Shown: positions 1 through 9,167, counted from the first letter of the stretch. The stretch is DNA of 64,000 nt from Candidatus Sulfuritelmatomonas gaucii (GCA_900290245.1 OKRB01000080.1:1-64000), one strand, 5' to 3'. Numbers and translations: made by a program. The notes: a model not told the origin generated them from the sequence alone.

Positions 1-403
1 GCTCGACGAGCTGCTTGTGGGTGAGCCTGCTCCACGCTGCCGGCATCGGCTGCTTGCCGGGGTCGGCCCAGCTATCGGAGTAGTGGAAATCGAGCAGAAC
101 ATGAAAACCCTGCGTCCTGGCGCGAGCCGTTAGCGCCAGAGTGTAGTTGAGATCGTTGGGCAAATGATCGGGCGCGACAGCGGGGCCGTGAAAGATCCGC
201 AGCCGGACCCAGTTGTAATTGTGCTCGTGCAAAAGAGCAAGAACGTCGATGGGCCGACCGTTCTCTTTAAAGATCACTCCATCTTGTTCGCACTTTGCCA
301 GGAACGAAACGTCGGCACCGACGGCATAGTTTTGCGCGCCTTCCTGCGATAATGCGCAAGCAGCAAAACAAGCGAAGAAGACCGGCGCCCAGAGGGTTCG
401 CAT
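1..403 (-). CDS. Arabinogalactan endo-beta-1,4-galactanase, GH53 (N-terminal part)
   Basis: Reads from ATG at 403 down to the window edge, so about 134 N-terminal residues are visible and the C-terminus is missing. A Sec signal peptide (MRTLWAPVFFACFAACALSQ) is followed by the GH53 opening GADVSFL and then by NYNWVRLRIF and FHVLLDFHYSDSWADPGKQ, which are hallmark strands of the GH53 TIM barrel. The family is usually 340-400 residues long and cuts internal beta-1,4-galactosyl bonds in type I (arabino)galactan. The catalytic glutamates lie outside the window. It is probably exported and works with the GH35 beta-galactosidase next to it, which could release galactose from the oligomers. The promoter region carries a 15-bp block at 496-510 that is repeated in front of that GH35 gene. 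Domain assignment is recognition of family motifs; co-function is inference. Confidence 0.9.
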   Translation of the reverse strand, partial: MRTLWAPVFFACFAACALSQEGAQNYAVGADVSFLAKCEQDGVIFKENGRPIDVLALLHEHNYNWVRLRIFHGPAVAPDHLPNDLNYTLALTARARTQGFHVLLDFHYSDSWADPGKQPMPAAWSRLTHKQLVE

Positions 404-495
404 ATTGGCCCCACGTTCACGCTGGCGGCAAGAACGAGCCGGCGCTCTTTCTCATCCCCGAAGTATGGTATCTTAGCGCACCGATTTGGAGCCGC

Positions 496-510
496 GAATC
501 CGCCGAAAGT
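496..510 (-). promoter_or_regulatory. Shared 15-bp block, copy 1 (upstream of GH53 gene)
   Basis: On the minus strand this reads ACTTTCGGCGGATTC. The first base of the GH53 start codon is 93 bp away. A possible -10 box (TAAGAT, 470-475) lies 20 bp downstream, so the block sits at or just upstream of the -35 region, where class II activators bind. The identical 15-mer occurs once more in what I read of the window, at 3293-3307 before the GH35 gene. Function as an operator is inference. Confidence 0.55.
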
Positions 511-573
511 ACGAGGGGTAAGCGAACACTGAAAACCCGCAAATGAATCGGCGTCCGTTTTTTGAATCGTGCT

Positions 574-3201
574 CTATTCGGCACAGCGTCCAGGGGCATC
601 AGCCGCCTTGGTCTTCGCCGTCTCATGCTCGCATTCCCGCTGAGCATTGATCTCAAGCTGGTATTGCGGCACAAGCTTGATACTGTCCAACGTATCAATT
701 TGGCCATTCGCGGCAAACTGCGGCGGCTGCGCGAATTCAAAGTAAACCGGGGCGTCGTTGCGGAGCGGCAGAATGTTCAGCTCGAACGTATTTGCGCCCT
801 GCGGATTGAGAAAACGCTTGAGCCCGATCGTCCAGGGTTCTCCGTTGTAAAAATTGTCGGTGAGCAGACGGCCGCCGTTCGAGAAGCGCGCCACATCTCC
901 GTCGTAATTGATTTTGAGAAACAACTCGCCGAGTCCGTTCATCGAGTTTGTAGGAACGGTCAAGGCCCATTTTCCCGCCTGCGGCAGATCGCCTTCGGCA
1001 GGCGCTTCAGCCACGCCTTTGGGCCGCCACGCGAGCGGCGGACCGAACTGAATCGGAGGCGCGCTTCCCGGCGCCTGGATTTCACGGACGGATAACGCAA
1101 CCTCCCGTAACGGCGCTTCGGCAGTGAAATGATCTACGTCTGCGCCCATCGTAACGCGCTCCAGCGGCAGGCTTCCTTTGAGATCACCCGCGACCGGCGG
1201 CGTCACGGAAAAATCAAAATGCGGTGATCCGGTGGACCCAAGCCAGATCCGTTCGGGCTGCGTATCCGGATCGGCATAGAAGTCATTGCCGGTCACAAGC
1301 AGATGGTCTGCGCCCGCGATGCGGACTTTCCATGCCTCTTTCGCTTCCTCGGCGCTCAGCACGACGAAGCGAATGGATTCGCCGCTCTTCGCAACCACCT
1401 CGATCTGCGAGTCGATTCCCGGCTTGATGTCAGAAATATAGATCGCGCCCCCATCGCGCTGCGTATCCCCACTTGTCGCGTGCAGCGAGCGCACACTCGC
1501 CGCATCAAAAGTAAACTCCGCCGGAATGCCGGGGATCGCTTCAAAGTACAGCGTCGTCACTCCGCCATCGCTGAGCCGCGTAAACAGCTGCGCGGTACTG
1601 TAGCGGAGAGTCGCGCCGCCTGCGCGCAGATTGAAAGGCCAGATGAAGTACGCGCCCGAAGGCAAATCCACGGGATGACGTGGCACCGCCAGCGTGTGGC
1701 CGGGCAAGCGAACCAGGAACTGCGCCGCAGGCCACTCGGGCATTGAGGCGCCGCGAACGTGGTTGTTGAAGAAGATGAACCCAGAATCGCCTTTGGAGCG
1801 CACCGCGGCGCGCGGAACCGACAGGTTGGCAGGATCGCAGAGCAGGGAATCGGGCGCGTGAACCGTCATGGGAGCGAGGTCCGCGCCAAAGTCGTTGAGG
1901 AAATACTGAAACACTTTCAGCTTTCTCAGCGATTCGCGTTCCTGCCCAAACTCGCCCAGCGGTGCTTGAAAGTCATACGATTTGATCGGCAGATCGTTTG
2001 GATAGCCTGTCGCCTGCGACTCCTGCAGAGTCGAGAGCTTCCCGTCAGGGTTTTCGCCACCCTGAAACATGTAAGTGCCATAGAGGTTGACACCCGCGCC
2101 CAGCATCACTGGGAATATTGCCGCGATATCGTCTGCTGCGATCACTGGCCGCCGGTGATACGTGTCTTCAATGCCGCCGCCGATCTCCGCTGTCAGATAC
2201 GGAAGCGAATCCTGTGCGGCCGACTGCGCTCCGCGAGCACCTTGTTCGCCGGCCGTGTTCACATTGGCAGCCACTCGGCTCTGAAAGCGGAACGCGTAAA
2301 TCTCCGGCGGCGGCAACTTCCCAATGGAGCCGTCCCACGGCGCTGCGGGGTATCCGCCATAAACTGGAATCACAGCGCGCGGCGGCACTGCGGCATCGTC
2401 CCACCCGGTAACGAGATAGAGCGGCGCGTCCAGCCCGCTATCGATCGCTATTTTCTTCAGTTCGAGGATGTGTTCTTCGCCGGCGGCGGGCCCACGCTTG
2501 GAATACTCATTTTCAATCTGAATGCCGATGACCGGTCCGCCATCCTTCCAAAGCAGACCCTGGAGTTGTGTGCCGATCTGCCCGTACCAGGAGCGAACAC
2601 TGGCGAGGTAGATCGGGTCATTCTCGCGGATGGGTCCCTGCTTGAGCACCCAATCCGGCAGCCCGCCGTTCCGCACCTCGCCGTGGTCCCACGGCCCGAT
2701 GCGCGCCACCAGCAGCATCTGGTGCTTGGCGCAAAGTTCGGCAAACGCGCGCAGGTCGCGCTGTCCGCTCCAATCAAATTGGCCCTTGATCTCCTCGTGA
2801 TGAATCCAGATCACGTAGCTGGCGATGATGTTCACGCCGGCTGCCTTCATCTTCAGGATCTCTTCTTCCCATTGCTCGCGCGGGTAGCGGGAGAAGTGAA
2901 ACTCGCCCACCACCGGCAGCCAGGGTTTGCCGTTCAGCGCCAGGTACCTGCTGTTGACTCCAAGAACGCTGCCCAATGGAGAGGTTGCCGTGCCCCCGTC
3001 ATAGAGAGCGGGCCCCGGCTCCGTAGTTGGCATGCTGGCGTCGATTCGGATCGGCGTCCCTGCCTGGGCGCGAGCCAGCGCCGGTGCGCAAGCCAATCCT
3101 GCGATGATTGCGCCTGCGACCATTCCGTCGGCCACAGCCGCTCGCGCCAGCGTGGGCGAAAGCCGTGAGCCCTTCGAAAAAAATCCTAAGAAAAAAGACA
3201 T
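574..3201 (-). CDS. Beta-galactosidase, glycoside hydrolase family 35
   Basis: About 875 residues. I start at ATG 3201 because GGAG lies 9 nt upstream; the frame stays open for 15 more codons but has no better site. The N-terminus carries a long hydrophobic export segment ending near ALARAQ. The GH35 core follows: GEFHFSRYPREQWEEEI, then GIQIENEY with the presumed acid/base glutamate near residue 232, then YLTAEIGGGIE with the presumed nucleophile. Beta-sandwich accessory domains fill the C-terminal half, as usual for large GH35 enzymes. The enzyme would remove terminal beta-galactose in the periplasm or outside the cell. It sits beside the GH53 endo-galactanase and divergently from a sensor kinase, and shares a promoter block with the former, so a galactan-utilisation unit is likely. 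Exact linkage specificity cannot be read from sequence. Confidence 0.9.
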   Translation of the reverse strand: MSFFLGFFSKGSRLSPTLARAAVADGMVAGAIIAGLACAPALARAQAGTPIRIDASMPTTEPGPALYDGGTATSPLGSVLGVNSRYLALNGKPWLPVVGEFHFSRYPREQWEEEILKMKAAGVNIIASYVIWIHHEEIKGQFDWSGQRDLRAFAELCAKHQMLLVARIGPWDHGEVRNGGLPDWVLKQGPIRENDPIYLASVRSWYGQIGTQLQGLLWKDGGPVIGIQIENEYSKRGPAAGEEHILELKKIAIDSGLDAPLYLVTGWDDAAVPPRAVIPVYGGYPAAPWDGSIGKLPPPEIYAFRFQSRVAANVNTAGEQGARGAQSAAQDSLPYLTAEIGGGIEDTYHRRPVIAADDIAAIFPVMLGAGVNLYGTYMFQGGENPDGKLSTLQESQATGYPNDLPIKSYDFQAPLGEFGQERESLRKLKVFQYFLNDFGADLAPMTVHAPDSLLCDPANLSVPRAAVRSKGDSGFIFFNNHVRGASMPEWPAAQFLVRLPGHTLAVPRHPVDLPSGAYFIWPFNLRAGGATLRYSTAQLFTRLSDGGVTTLYFEAIPGIPAEFTFDAASVRSLHATSGDTQRDGGAIYISDIKPGIDSQIEVVAKSGESIRFVVLSAEEAKEAWKVRIAGADHLLVTGNDFYADPDTQPERIWLGSTGSPHFDFSVTPPVAGDLKGSLPLERVTMGADVDHFTAEAPLREVALSVREIQAPGSAPPIQFGPPLAWRPKGVAEAPAEGDLPQAGKWALTVPTNSMNGLGELFLKINYDGDVARFSNGGRLLTDNFYNGEPWTIGLKRFLNPQGANTFELNILPLRNDAPVYFEFAQPPQFAANGQIDTLDSIKLVPQYQLEINAQRECEHETAKTKAADAPGRCAE

Positions 3202-3292
3202 GTAATCACGCTCCGAAGAGCGGCTCTTTCTCAGACGCGAACCCACGCCTCTGCTTTGAGAAAGATCACTCTACCGTTGCCGCCTGGTTTTT

Positions 3293-3307
3293 GAATCCGC
3301 CGAAAGT
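3293..3307 (-). promoter_or_regulatory. Shared 15-bp block, copy 2 (upstream of GH35 gene)
   Basis: Minus-strand ACTTTCGGCGGATTC, identical to 496-510. It lies 92 bp from the chosen GH35 start, against 93 bp for the GH53 copy. A possible -10 (TAGAGT, 3268-3273) lies 19 bp downstream. The block is inside the divergent intergenic region shared with the sensor kinase gene, so it could influence both directions. Binding protein unknown. Confidence 0.55.
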
Positions 3308-3381
3308 CTGATTGCCTGCCGATTTCCCCTGCCATCGGCCTTCGACGTCCAATTCACGCTCGCTGTATACTGAGCCCCGCC

Positions 3382-6312
3382 ATGCAAACACTCCGAAGGC
3401 ATGTTGCCTGCCTGCTGCTATTGGCAGCCGGCTATGGGGCTTCATGGGCTGCAGACCTTGCCGGATATACCCGGCGGGTATGGCAGGTATCTGACGGTTT
3501 GCCCGAGCAAACGGTGCAGGCCTTCGCGCAAACCTCCGATGGCTACCTGTGGATTGGCACCACCGGCGGATTAGTGCGCTTTGATGGCGCAACTTTCACG
3601 GTCTTTGACCGCCAAAACACTCCCGTATTGCATGAGAACAGCGTCTTCTGCCTGATGGTGTCGCGCGATGGTTCGCTTTGGATCGGAACCGAAGGTGGCG
3701 GGCTTCTCCGCTACTCCAATGGTGTGTTTCGCGCCTGGACCGCGCGTGAAGGGCTGAGCAACGATTTCGTCAGAACCATCCTCGAGGACGCCGGAGGAAC
3801 CATCTGGGCGGGCACCGACAACGGGCTGCTGCGCCTCGATGAGGACCATTTTGTGCGCGTCGACGGGAGCCCGGACATTCCTTCGCTTGCCGTGCACGCC
3901 CTCTACCAGGATCGCTCGGGCCGCATCTGGGTGGGCGGATCCAGGCTGCTCAGTTTCAAGGGCAGCGCCGTCACCGAATATACGCTGCGTGGAGAGGCCA
4001 GCCAGAACCGGGTGAAATCGATCATCCAGACGCGTAACGGGACCATGTGGGTGGGCACCGTCTCGGGCTTGAATCGCATGCGCTCCGGCCAGACCCAGTT
4101 TGAACGGGTCAGTGGCATTGTCGGGACCGTTCGCGTCCTGCGGCAAACGCCGGACGGTGTATTGTGGATCGGCACCATCGGCCATGGCGCTTTCCAGAGC
4201 AGCGGAGAAACCCTCACCTCCGTCGCCGCACCCGCGCTGCTGCCCAGCAATACTGTGCTCAATTTCTTTGAGGACAACGAGCAGGACTTCTGGATCGGCA
4301 CCCAAGCCGGAATGGTTCGGCTGACCAAAGGGCAGGCCAACATCGTTCCGCTGCCCAAGGCCAACGACTCCGATTTCGGCACCATTTACCAGGATCGCGA
4401 CGGCAGCTACTGGATCGGGTCCACGTCTCTGTTCCGCATGGTCAACGGCGTCATTACCCAGCAAACGCTGCCCGGTATCAAAGGCACGCATGTGCGCAGC
4501 GTCTACCGCGACCGCTCGGGCGCGCTGTGGGTGGGAACCGATGGGGATGGTGTTTACCGGATTGCTAATGGCCGCACCGCGCACCTGACCACTGCCGACG
4601 GCCTTTCCAACAACTTCGTGCGCGCCATGACGCAGGACCGGGATGGAAGCATGTGGGTGGCCGCGGACGAGGGCCTGAATCACATTTTCTGTTGCGCCCC
4701 CGGCCCCCGCATCGTGAGTTACCAGATGCGCGACGGCCTGGCTTACTTCAGCACGCGCGCCTTGCTCGAAGATGCCGGCGGCGATCTCTGGGTCGGCACC
4801 GATCGCGGCCTGAACCACATGCGCGCCGGCAAATTCCTCAGTGATGCCGCCACGCGGGCCCTGGCCGATATGAAGGTTTGGGCCATCCACGAGGACACCG
4901 ACGGCACCCTGTGGTTCGGCACCCGCAACAACGGCCTTTTCCGCTTCCACTCGGGCAAGCTCGCCCAGTTCTCCTCGGCCGACGGCCTGCCGAGCAACGC
5001 GATTTATCAGATTCTCGAAGACGGCGAGGGCCATCTTTGGATCAGCGGCCCCAATGGGGTTGAGCTGCTCAACCCGCACGAGCTCGACGCACAGGCCAAC
5101 TCCTTTCCCCGCCGTCTCGCCCTCACCTTTTACTCCACGGCCGACATGGCGGCCAACACCGAAATCTACGGCGGCACGCAGCCCTCAGGCTGCATCACCG
5201 CGGCCGGCGACGTCTGGTTTCCGACCAATCTCGGACCCATTCACATTGTTCCTTCCGAACGGACGCCGCTGCCGCCGCCGCCTCTCCACATTCATTCTGT
5301 GCTCGCCGACGGCCGGTCCCTCGCCATCACAGAGCCCGTTGTCCTGCGGCCCGGAAGTAGCCGGCTCGAGGTCGGCTTCACGCCCATCCAGCTTCGCTCG
5401 CAGGATGGTCTTCGCTATCGCTATATGCTCGCGCCTTTTGAGAGATCCTGGAGCCAGCCCACCACAACCCGCACCGCCGAATACACCAACCTTCCTGCCG
5501 GCCGCTACCGCTTCCGCGTCCAGACCTTCGAGGTCAGCAATCCCAATGCGGTCAGCGAGGCCGCCATTCTCATCGTGCAAAAGCCTCTTTTCTATCGCAC
5601 GTGGTGGTTTCTGCTGATCTGCGCGGCGCTGGTTGCGTTGCTCACCTATGCCATCTACCAATACCGGTTGCGCCAGATCCGCTCCCGCTTCGGTGCCGTC
5701 CTGGAAGAGCGGAGTCGCGTAGCGCGCGAGATGCACGACACCGTCATCCAGGGATGCACGGGCGTTTCCGCTTTGCTTGAAGCGGTCTCAATGGACGACG
5801 TGCAAAGCGAAGCAGGCTCAGGCCTGATGGACGTGGCCCGCGTCCAGTTGCGCTCCACCATCGACGAAGCCCGCGAAGCCATCTGGAACCTGCGCGAGTC
5901 CGACGGCAATACCAGCCAGCTTGGCGAGAATTTGGAAACCATGGCGCGGCAGGTCGGCGAGGAGTTCGAACTTCCCGTCACCTGCGCCGTCGCCGGAACT
6001 CCGTTCCCTGTCAGCCATCCTGTCGCGCACGATTTGCTGATGGTGGCGCGCGAAGCCGTGTACAACTCAATGCTGCATGGCAAGCCGTCGCACGTCGATG
6101 TCAAGCTGACCTACCGGAGCAGAGAACTACTGCTGCGATTGCAAGACGACGGTTGCGGATTCGATCACCAGCAACCGGACAGAACCAACGGCCATCACTT
6201 CGGACTGCGTGGGATGAAAGAACGCGTCGAGCGCTCTGGCGGCGAATTCCGTTTGACCACGGCGCCCGGCAAAGGCGTTCACATCGAAGCCCAGATGCCC
6301 CGCCAGCGGTGA
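3382..6312 (+). CDS. Sensor histidine kinase with Reg_prop beta-propeller and Y_Y_Y sensor domain
   Basis: 976 residues. A signal peptide is followed by a long series of Reg_prop propeller repeats, recognisable by recurring (L/M)W(I/V)GT and DRDGSxW patterns from about residue 45 to 580. A Y_Y_Y domain (RYRYML...PAGRYRFRV) precedes one membrane span (about 740-760, WWFLLICAALVALL). Inside the cell there is a HisKA_3 dimerisation helix with REMHDT (phospho-acceptor His near 785) and an HATPase_c domain with DDGCGFD and GLRGMKERV. Such proteins sense oligosaccharides outside the cell; partners are normally NarL/LuxR-type response regulators, none of which is in this window. Divergence from the GH35 gene suggests a galacto-oligosaccharide signal (inference). 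A TATACT -10-like box (3366-3371) lies only 10 nt before the ATG, so the leader would be very short. Confidence 0.9.
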   Translation: MQTLRRHVACLLLLAAGYGASWAADLAGYTRRVWQVSDGLPEQTVQAFAQTSDGYLWIGTTGGLVRFDGATFTVFDRQNTPVLHENSVFCLMVSRDGSLWIGTEGGGLLRYSNGVFRAWTAREGLSNDFVRTILEDAGGTIWAGTDNGLLRLDEDHFVRVDGSPDIPSLAVHALYQDRSGRIWVGGSRLLSFKGSAVTEYTLRGEASQNRVKSIIQTRNGTMWVGTVSGLNRMRSGQTQFERVSGIVGTVRVLRQTPDGVLWIGTIGHGAFQSSGETLTSVAAPALLPSNTVLNFFEDNEQDFWIGTQAGMVRLTKGQANIVPLPKANDSDFGTIYQDRDGSYWIGSTSLFRMVNGVITQQTLPGIKGTHVRSVYRDRSGALWVGTDGDGVYRIANGRTAHLTTADGLSNNFVRAMTQDRDGSMWVAADEGLNHIFCCAPGPRIVSYQMRDGLAYFSTRALLEDAGGDLWVGTDRGLNHMRAGKFLSDAATRALADMKVWAIHEDTDGTLWFGTRNNGLFRFHSGKLAQFSSADGLPSNAIYQILEDGEGHLWISGPNGVELLNPHELDAQANSFPRRLALTFYSTADMAANTEIYGGTQPSGCITAAGDVWFPTNLGPIHIVPSERTPLPPPPLHIHSVLADGRSLAITEPVVLRPGSSRLEVGFTPIQLRSQDGLRYRYMLAPFERSWSQPTTTRTAEYTNLPAGRYRFRVQTFEVSNPNAVSEAAILIVQKPLFYRTWWFLLICAALVALLTYAIYQYRLRQIRSRFGAVLEERSRVAREMHDTVIQGCTGVSALLEAVSMDDVQSEAGSGLMDVARVQLRSTIDEAREAIWNLRESDGNTSQLGENLETMARQVGEEFELPVTCAVAGTPFPVSHPVAHDLLMVAREAVYNSMLHGKPSHVDVKLTYRSRELLLRLQDDGCGFDHQQPDRTNGHHFGLRGMKERVERSGGEFRLTTAPGKGVHIEAQMPRQR

Positions 6313-7004
6313 GGGCAGACAGTGATCAGTGATCATTGGCCAGTGGTCAGAGAGGTTGTGATCGGGGGTCGGGTATCGGCGCCGGCCGGTAGCGGGGAAC
6401 TTGTAGCTCGTAGTCCTGATTCGGGCGATCGTCTTCCGGGTCCCGGGCCAATCTGTCAGACATGTCCCCGGTCCGTACCGATGTGAATCCCCGGCCCCCC
6501 CGCGTACGTGATACCTCCATATTTGAAAACAAGGGACTTGCGGGGGAGAGGTACGGACTCCATACCTTGTTCCCCGGGACGCTTCAACGGCTCGATCGAC
6601 AGGAAGGCGGGCGACCGACGGAGTACAGCGGCCGGACGCATGATCCGGTGGCGGCGCGGGAGCGCCGGCCACGACTGCCGATCGCGCTCCGGCGAGGGGG
6701 GAGGCCCGTCCCCACGGGCCTGATCGTCCCTGCCCCCGGGTACGAAATCGTTCCCGGGGACCCCACACGCCAAAAGCTCTACGCCCCCGCGCCGCCACCG
6801 GATCAGGGAAGCCGCCTAACTCTATTTCCGAGTCTAGCCATTGGCCGAAAATACCTTGCAAATACAAGTCACATGGGTGCAATGGCTTGCGAAGATCTGC
6901 ACTTGACAGCGCGATTGCTCATCCATGCCGACCCCCGCGATCAATGGCGCCCGAATCCTGCTTTTGCACTGGATTTTCGTATTTTATTCGCCTATGATGC
7001 GGCC
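6313..7004. other. 690-bp spacer without a convincing gene, rich in strong hairpins
   Basis: No open frame here has the look of a conserved protein. The start holds a TCAGTG-type repeat (6317-6350). Then come a nested inverted repeat (6471-6479 with 6550-6558, inside it 6497-6503 with 6540-6546), a perfect 7-bp stem with CCCC loop (6703-6720), and a 10-bp stem with AAAT loop and one T-T mismatch (6734-6759). A weak TATGAT box (6993-6998) lies just before the next ATG. It could be a structured RNA, a stack of REP-like elements, or decayed DNA. Confidence 0.5.
6317..6350. repeat. TCAGTG(A/G) heptad-like repeat
   Basis: Contains CAGTGATCAGTGATC and CCAGTGGTCAG just after the sensor kinase stop codon. 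Same family as the inverted pair around 62591-62685 between lysC and dapB. Confidence 0.7.
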
Positions 7005-7376
7005 ATGTTTCAAGGACCTGCGAATCGCAAGATCTTCGTGGTCACCTGTAAGCGGTGCCGGCGCGACGTGCCAACCGGCCTCAGCGAGTTTCCGTTCCAA
7101 TCCGTCACCGTGGTCTGCTGCCTCTGCGGCGAGACGCGGCGCTACCTTCCGTCTGAAACCTTTCTCGGGCGGGTCGACCACCTGGTGGTGCACCAGAGGA
7201 AGGCAGGGAACGAGGGAACGAGGGAACGAGGGATTAGGGAACAGAAAACAGGGACCAGGAATAGAGAACAGGTTCGGAGATCAGCTTGCGATGAGGGATT
7301 GATGCCGGCGGGCCGCGAGAAGCGGAAGGACCTGCTCGCAGGCGGCATCGACGGTGAGGCCGTAGCGCGCGCGTAG
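7005..7376 (+). CDS. Small zinc-ribbon-like protein, C-terminus read into repeat DNA
   Basis: ATG 7005 opens a basic protein whose first 65 residues look genuine: IFVVTCKRCRRDVP, then VVCCLCGETRRYLP about 20 residues later, giving a CxxC...CxxC pair as in zinc ribbons, then FLGRVDHLVVHQ. After about residue 65 the frame passes straight into the GGGAACGA-type repeat (7204-7272), giving a low-complexity Glu/Arg/Gly tail, and ends only inside the antisense 3' end of dxs (overlap 7281-7376). The native stop may have been lost when the repeat arrived, or the true end may differ. Function unknown; probably a small cytosolic metal- or nucleic-acid-binding protein. A TATGAT box sits 6 bp before the ATG. 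Confidence 0.5.
   Translation: MFQGPANRKIFVVTCKRCRRDVPTGLSEFPFQSVTVVCCLCGETRRYLPSETFLGRVDHLVVHQRKAGNEGTRERGIREQKTGTRNREQVRRSACDEGLMPAGREKRKDLLAGGIDGEAVARA
7204..7272. repeat. GGGAACGA/GGGATTA tandem repeat array
   Basis: Units of 7-8 bp (GGGAACGA three times, then GGGATTA, GGGAACA and degenerate copies). It lies between the small zinc-ribbon gene and the 3' end of dxs. Related arrays recur through the window. Confidence 0.8.
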
Positions 7377-9167
7377 TTGGTCGATCTTGCCGTGCTCGAT
7401 GAACTGATCGGGCCAGCCGATGCGAACGACGGGAACGGCGTGGCCCATCTCTTCGAGAGCCTCAACGACGGCGGTACCGAAGCCGCCCATCTTCACGTGA
7501 TCCTCAAAGGTGACGAAGGCAGCGACGCGCGAGGCATAGCGATCGAGCATCTCGCGATCGAGCGGCTTGACGAAACGCGGATTGATGACGGCGGCGGAGT
7601 AGCCGTCACGCTCGAGGATTGCAGCGAGATCTTTTGCCAGCGAGATCATGGGGCCAAGTCCGAGGATGGCAACATCAGAGCCGTCGGAGAGGACTTCAGC
7701 CGTGCCCACCGGAAGCGATTGCGGCTCGGGCTTGCGAGCGACGCCTGTGACCGCTCCGCGAGGATAGCGAATGGCACTTGGGCCGGGAAGATCGAGCGCA
7801 GTCTTGAGCATGTCGGCGAGTTCGTCCTCGTCTTTCGGCGCCATCAGCACGATGCCGGGAATGCCGCGCAGGTAGGCGATATCGAAGAGGCCGTGGTGCG
7901 TGGGACCGTCATCGCCGGAGAGACCGGCGCGATCCATGCAAAAGAGGACGGGCAGTTTTTGCAGGCACACGTCGTGGACGACGGGATCGAAGGCGCGCTG
8001 CAGGAAGGTGGAGTAGATGGCGCATACGGGGCGAAGGCCGCGCGTGGCCATGCCGGCAGCGAAGATGACCGCGTGTTCCTCAGCGATGCCCACGTCGAAG
8101 TAGCGCTTCGGGTGGTGCGGCCTGAAGTAGTCAAGCCCGGTGCCGTTGGGCATGGCGGCGGTGATGGCGACAATGCGGTTGTCGTGATTGGCAAGATCGG
8201 CGAGCGTAGTAGCGAATACTTCGGCCCAGGTAGGCGAACCGTCGGGAGTCTTGCCGGTCTCGGGATCGTAAGGGCCGAGGCCGTGGAATTTCTTCTGGCC
8301 GTCGAGCGCCGGCTGAAAACCGCGGCCCTTTTGCGTGAGCACGTGCAGCAGGACGGGGTGGTCGAGGGTCTTGAGGAACTTGAAGGTCCCCACCAGCAGC
8401 GGAAGGTTGTGGCCGTCGATGGGCCCGAAGTATTCGAGGCCGAACTCCTCAAAGAGGATGGAGGGCCAGAGCATGCTCTTTGCAGCTTCTTCGGCGCGCC
8501 GGACCACCTTGATGGCGGTCTTGCCGCCGAAACGCTCAATGAGGCGCGTAGCGCGGTCGTGCAAGTGCTGGTAATGCTCGTTGGTGACAATGCGGTGCAA
8601 GTAGCGGGCGACGGCGCCCACGTTGCGGTCGATGGACCACTCGTTGTCATTGAGCACGACGATCATGCGCCGAGTTTGCTCCGCGATGTTGTTCAGCGCT
8701 TCAAATGAGATGCCGTTGGTAAAAGCCGCATCACCGGCGACGGCGATTACGTGCTCGTGGCCTCCGGCGAGGTCGCGGGCCACAGCCATGCCGAGAGCGG
8801 CGGAGAGAGCCGTGCCCGCATGGCCGGCGCCATAGCAGTCGTGCTCACTCTCAGTGCGCAGCATGAAGCCGTTGAGTCCGCCCGGCTGACGAATTGTTCC
8901 GAACTGCTCGCGGCGTCCAGTGAGGATCTTGTGGATGTAGGCCTGGTGACTGACGTCGAAGACGATTTTGTCCTCAGGCGTGTCAAAGACGGCATGCAAA
9001 GCGAGAGTGAGCTCGACGACACCGAGATTGGGGCCCAGGTGGCCGCCGGTTTTGGAGAGAGTCTGGATGAGGAAGGCCCGAATCTCCTCGGCAAGCGCAG
9101 CCATCTGCTCGGAATTGAGTCGTTTGAGGTCGGCGGGAGATTGAATGGACTCCAGCAAAGTTTCCAT
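7281..9167 (-). CDS. dxs: 1-deoxy-D-xylulose-5-phosphate synthase
   Basis: 628 residues, the normal DXS length. It condenses pyruvate and glyceraldehyde 3-phosphate to DXP, the entry to the MEP isoprenoid pathway, and also feeds thiamine synthesis. Visible are the thiamine-diphosphate segment GDAAFTNGISFEALNN followed by VVLNDNEWSIDRNVGA, the DRAGLSGDDGPTHHGLFD motif of the central transketolase-like domain, and the C-terminal transketolase domain. Some positions differ from the commonest DXS text (SHQAYIHKIL for GHQAYPHKIL, GHAGTALS for GHSSTSIS), which suggests a divergent branch of the family but the active-site scaffold is intact. The start is well supported: GGGGGGAGGAAG directly precedes the ATG at 9167. 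Cytosolic, monocistronic as far as can be seen. Confidence 0.93.
   Translation of the reverse strand: METLLESIQSPADLKRLNSEQMAALAEEIRAFLIQTLSKTGGHLGPNLGVVELTLALHAVFDTPEDKIVFDVSHQAYIHKILTGRREQFGTIRQPGGLNGFMLRTESEHDCYGAGHAGTALSAALGMAVARDLAGGHEHVIAVAGDAAFTNGISFEALNNIAEQTRRMIVVLNDNEWSIDRNVGAVARYLHRIVTNEHYQHLHDRATRLIERFGGKTAIKVVRRAEEAAKSMLWPSILFEEFGLEYFGPIDGHNLPLLVGTFKFLKTLDHPVLLHVLTQKGRGFQPALDGQKKFHGLGPYDPETGKTPDGSPTWAEVFATTLADLANHDNRIVAITAAMPNGTGLDYFRPHHPKRYFDVGIAEEHAVIFAAGMATRGLRPVCAIYSTFLQRAFDPVVHDVCLQKLPVLFCMDRAGLSGDDGPTHHGLFDIAYLRGIPGIVLMAPKDEDELADMLKTALDLPGPSAIRYPRGAVTGVARKPEPQSLPVGTAEVLSDGSDVAILGLGPMISLAKDLAAILERDGYSAAVINPRFVKPLDREMLDRYASRVAAFVTFEDHVKMGGFGTAVVEALEEMGHAVPVVRIGWPDQFIEHGKIDQLRARYGLTVDAACEQVLPLLAARRHQSLIAS

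Noticed and set aside
3571-5079. Open reading frame of about 500 codons antisense to the sensor kinase
   Set aside because: Composed of shadow text of the propeller repeats on a GC-rich template; no start signal, no domain. The plus-strand protein has clear motifs.
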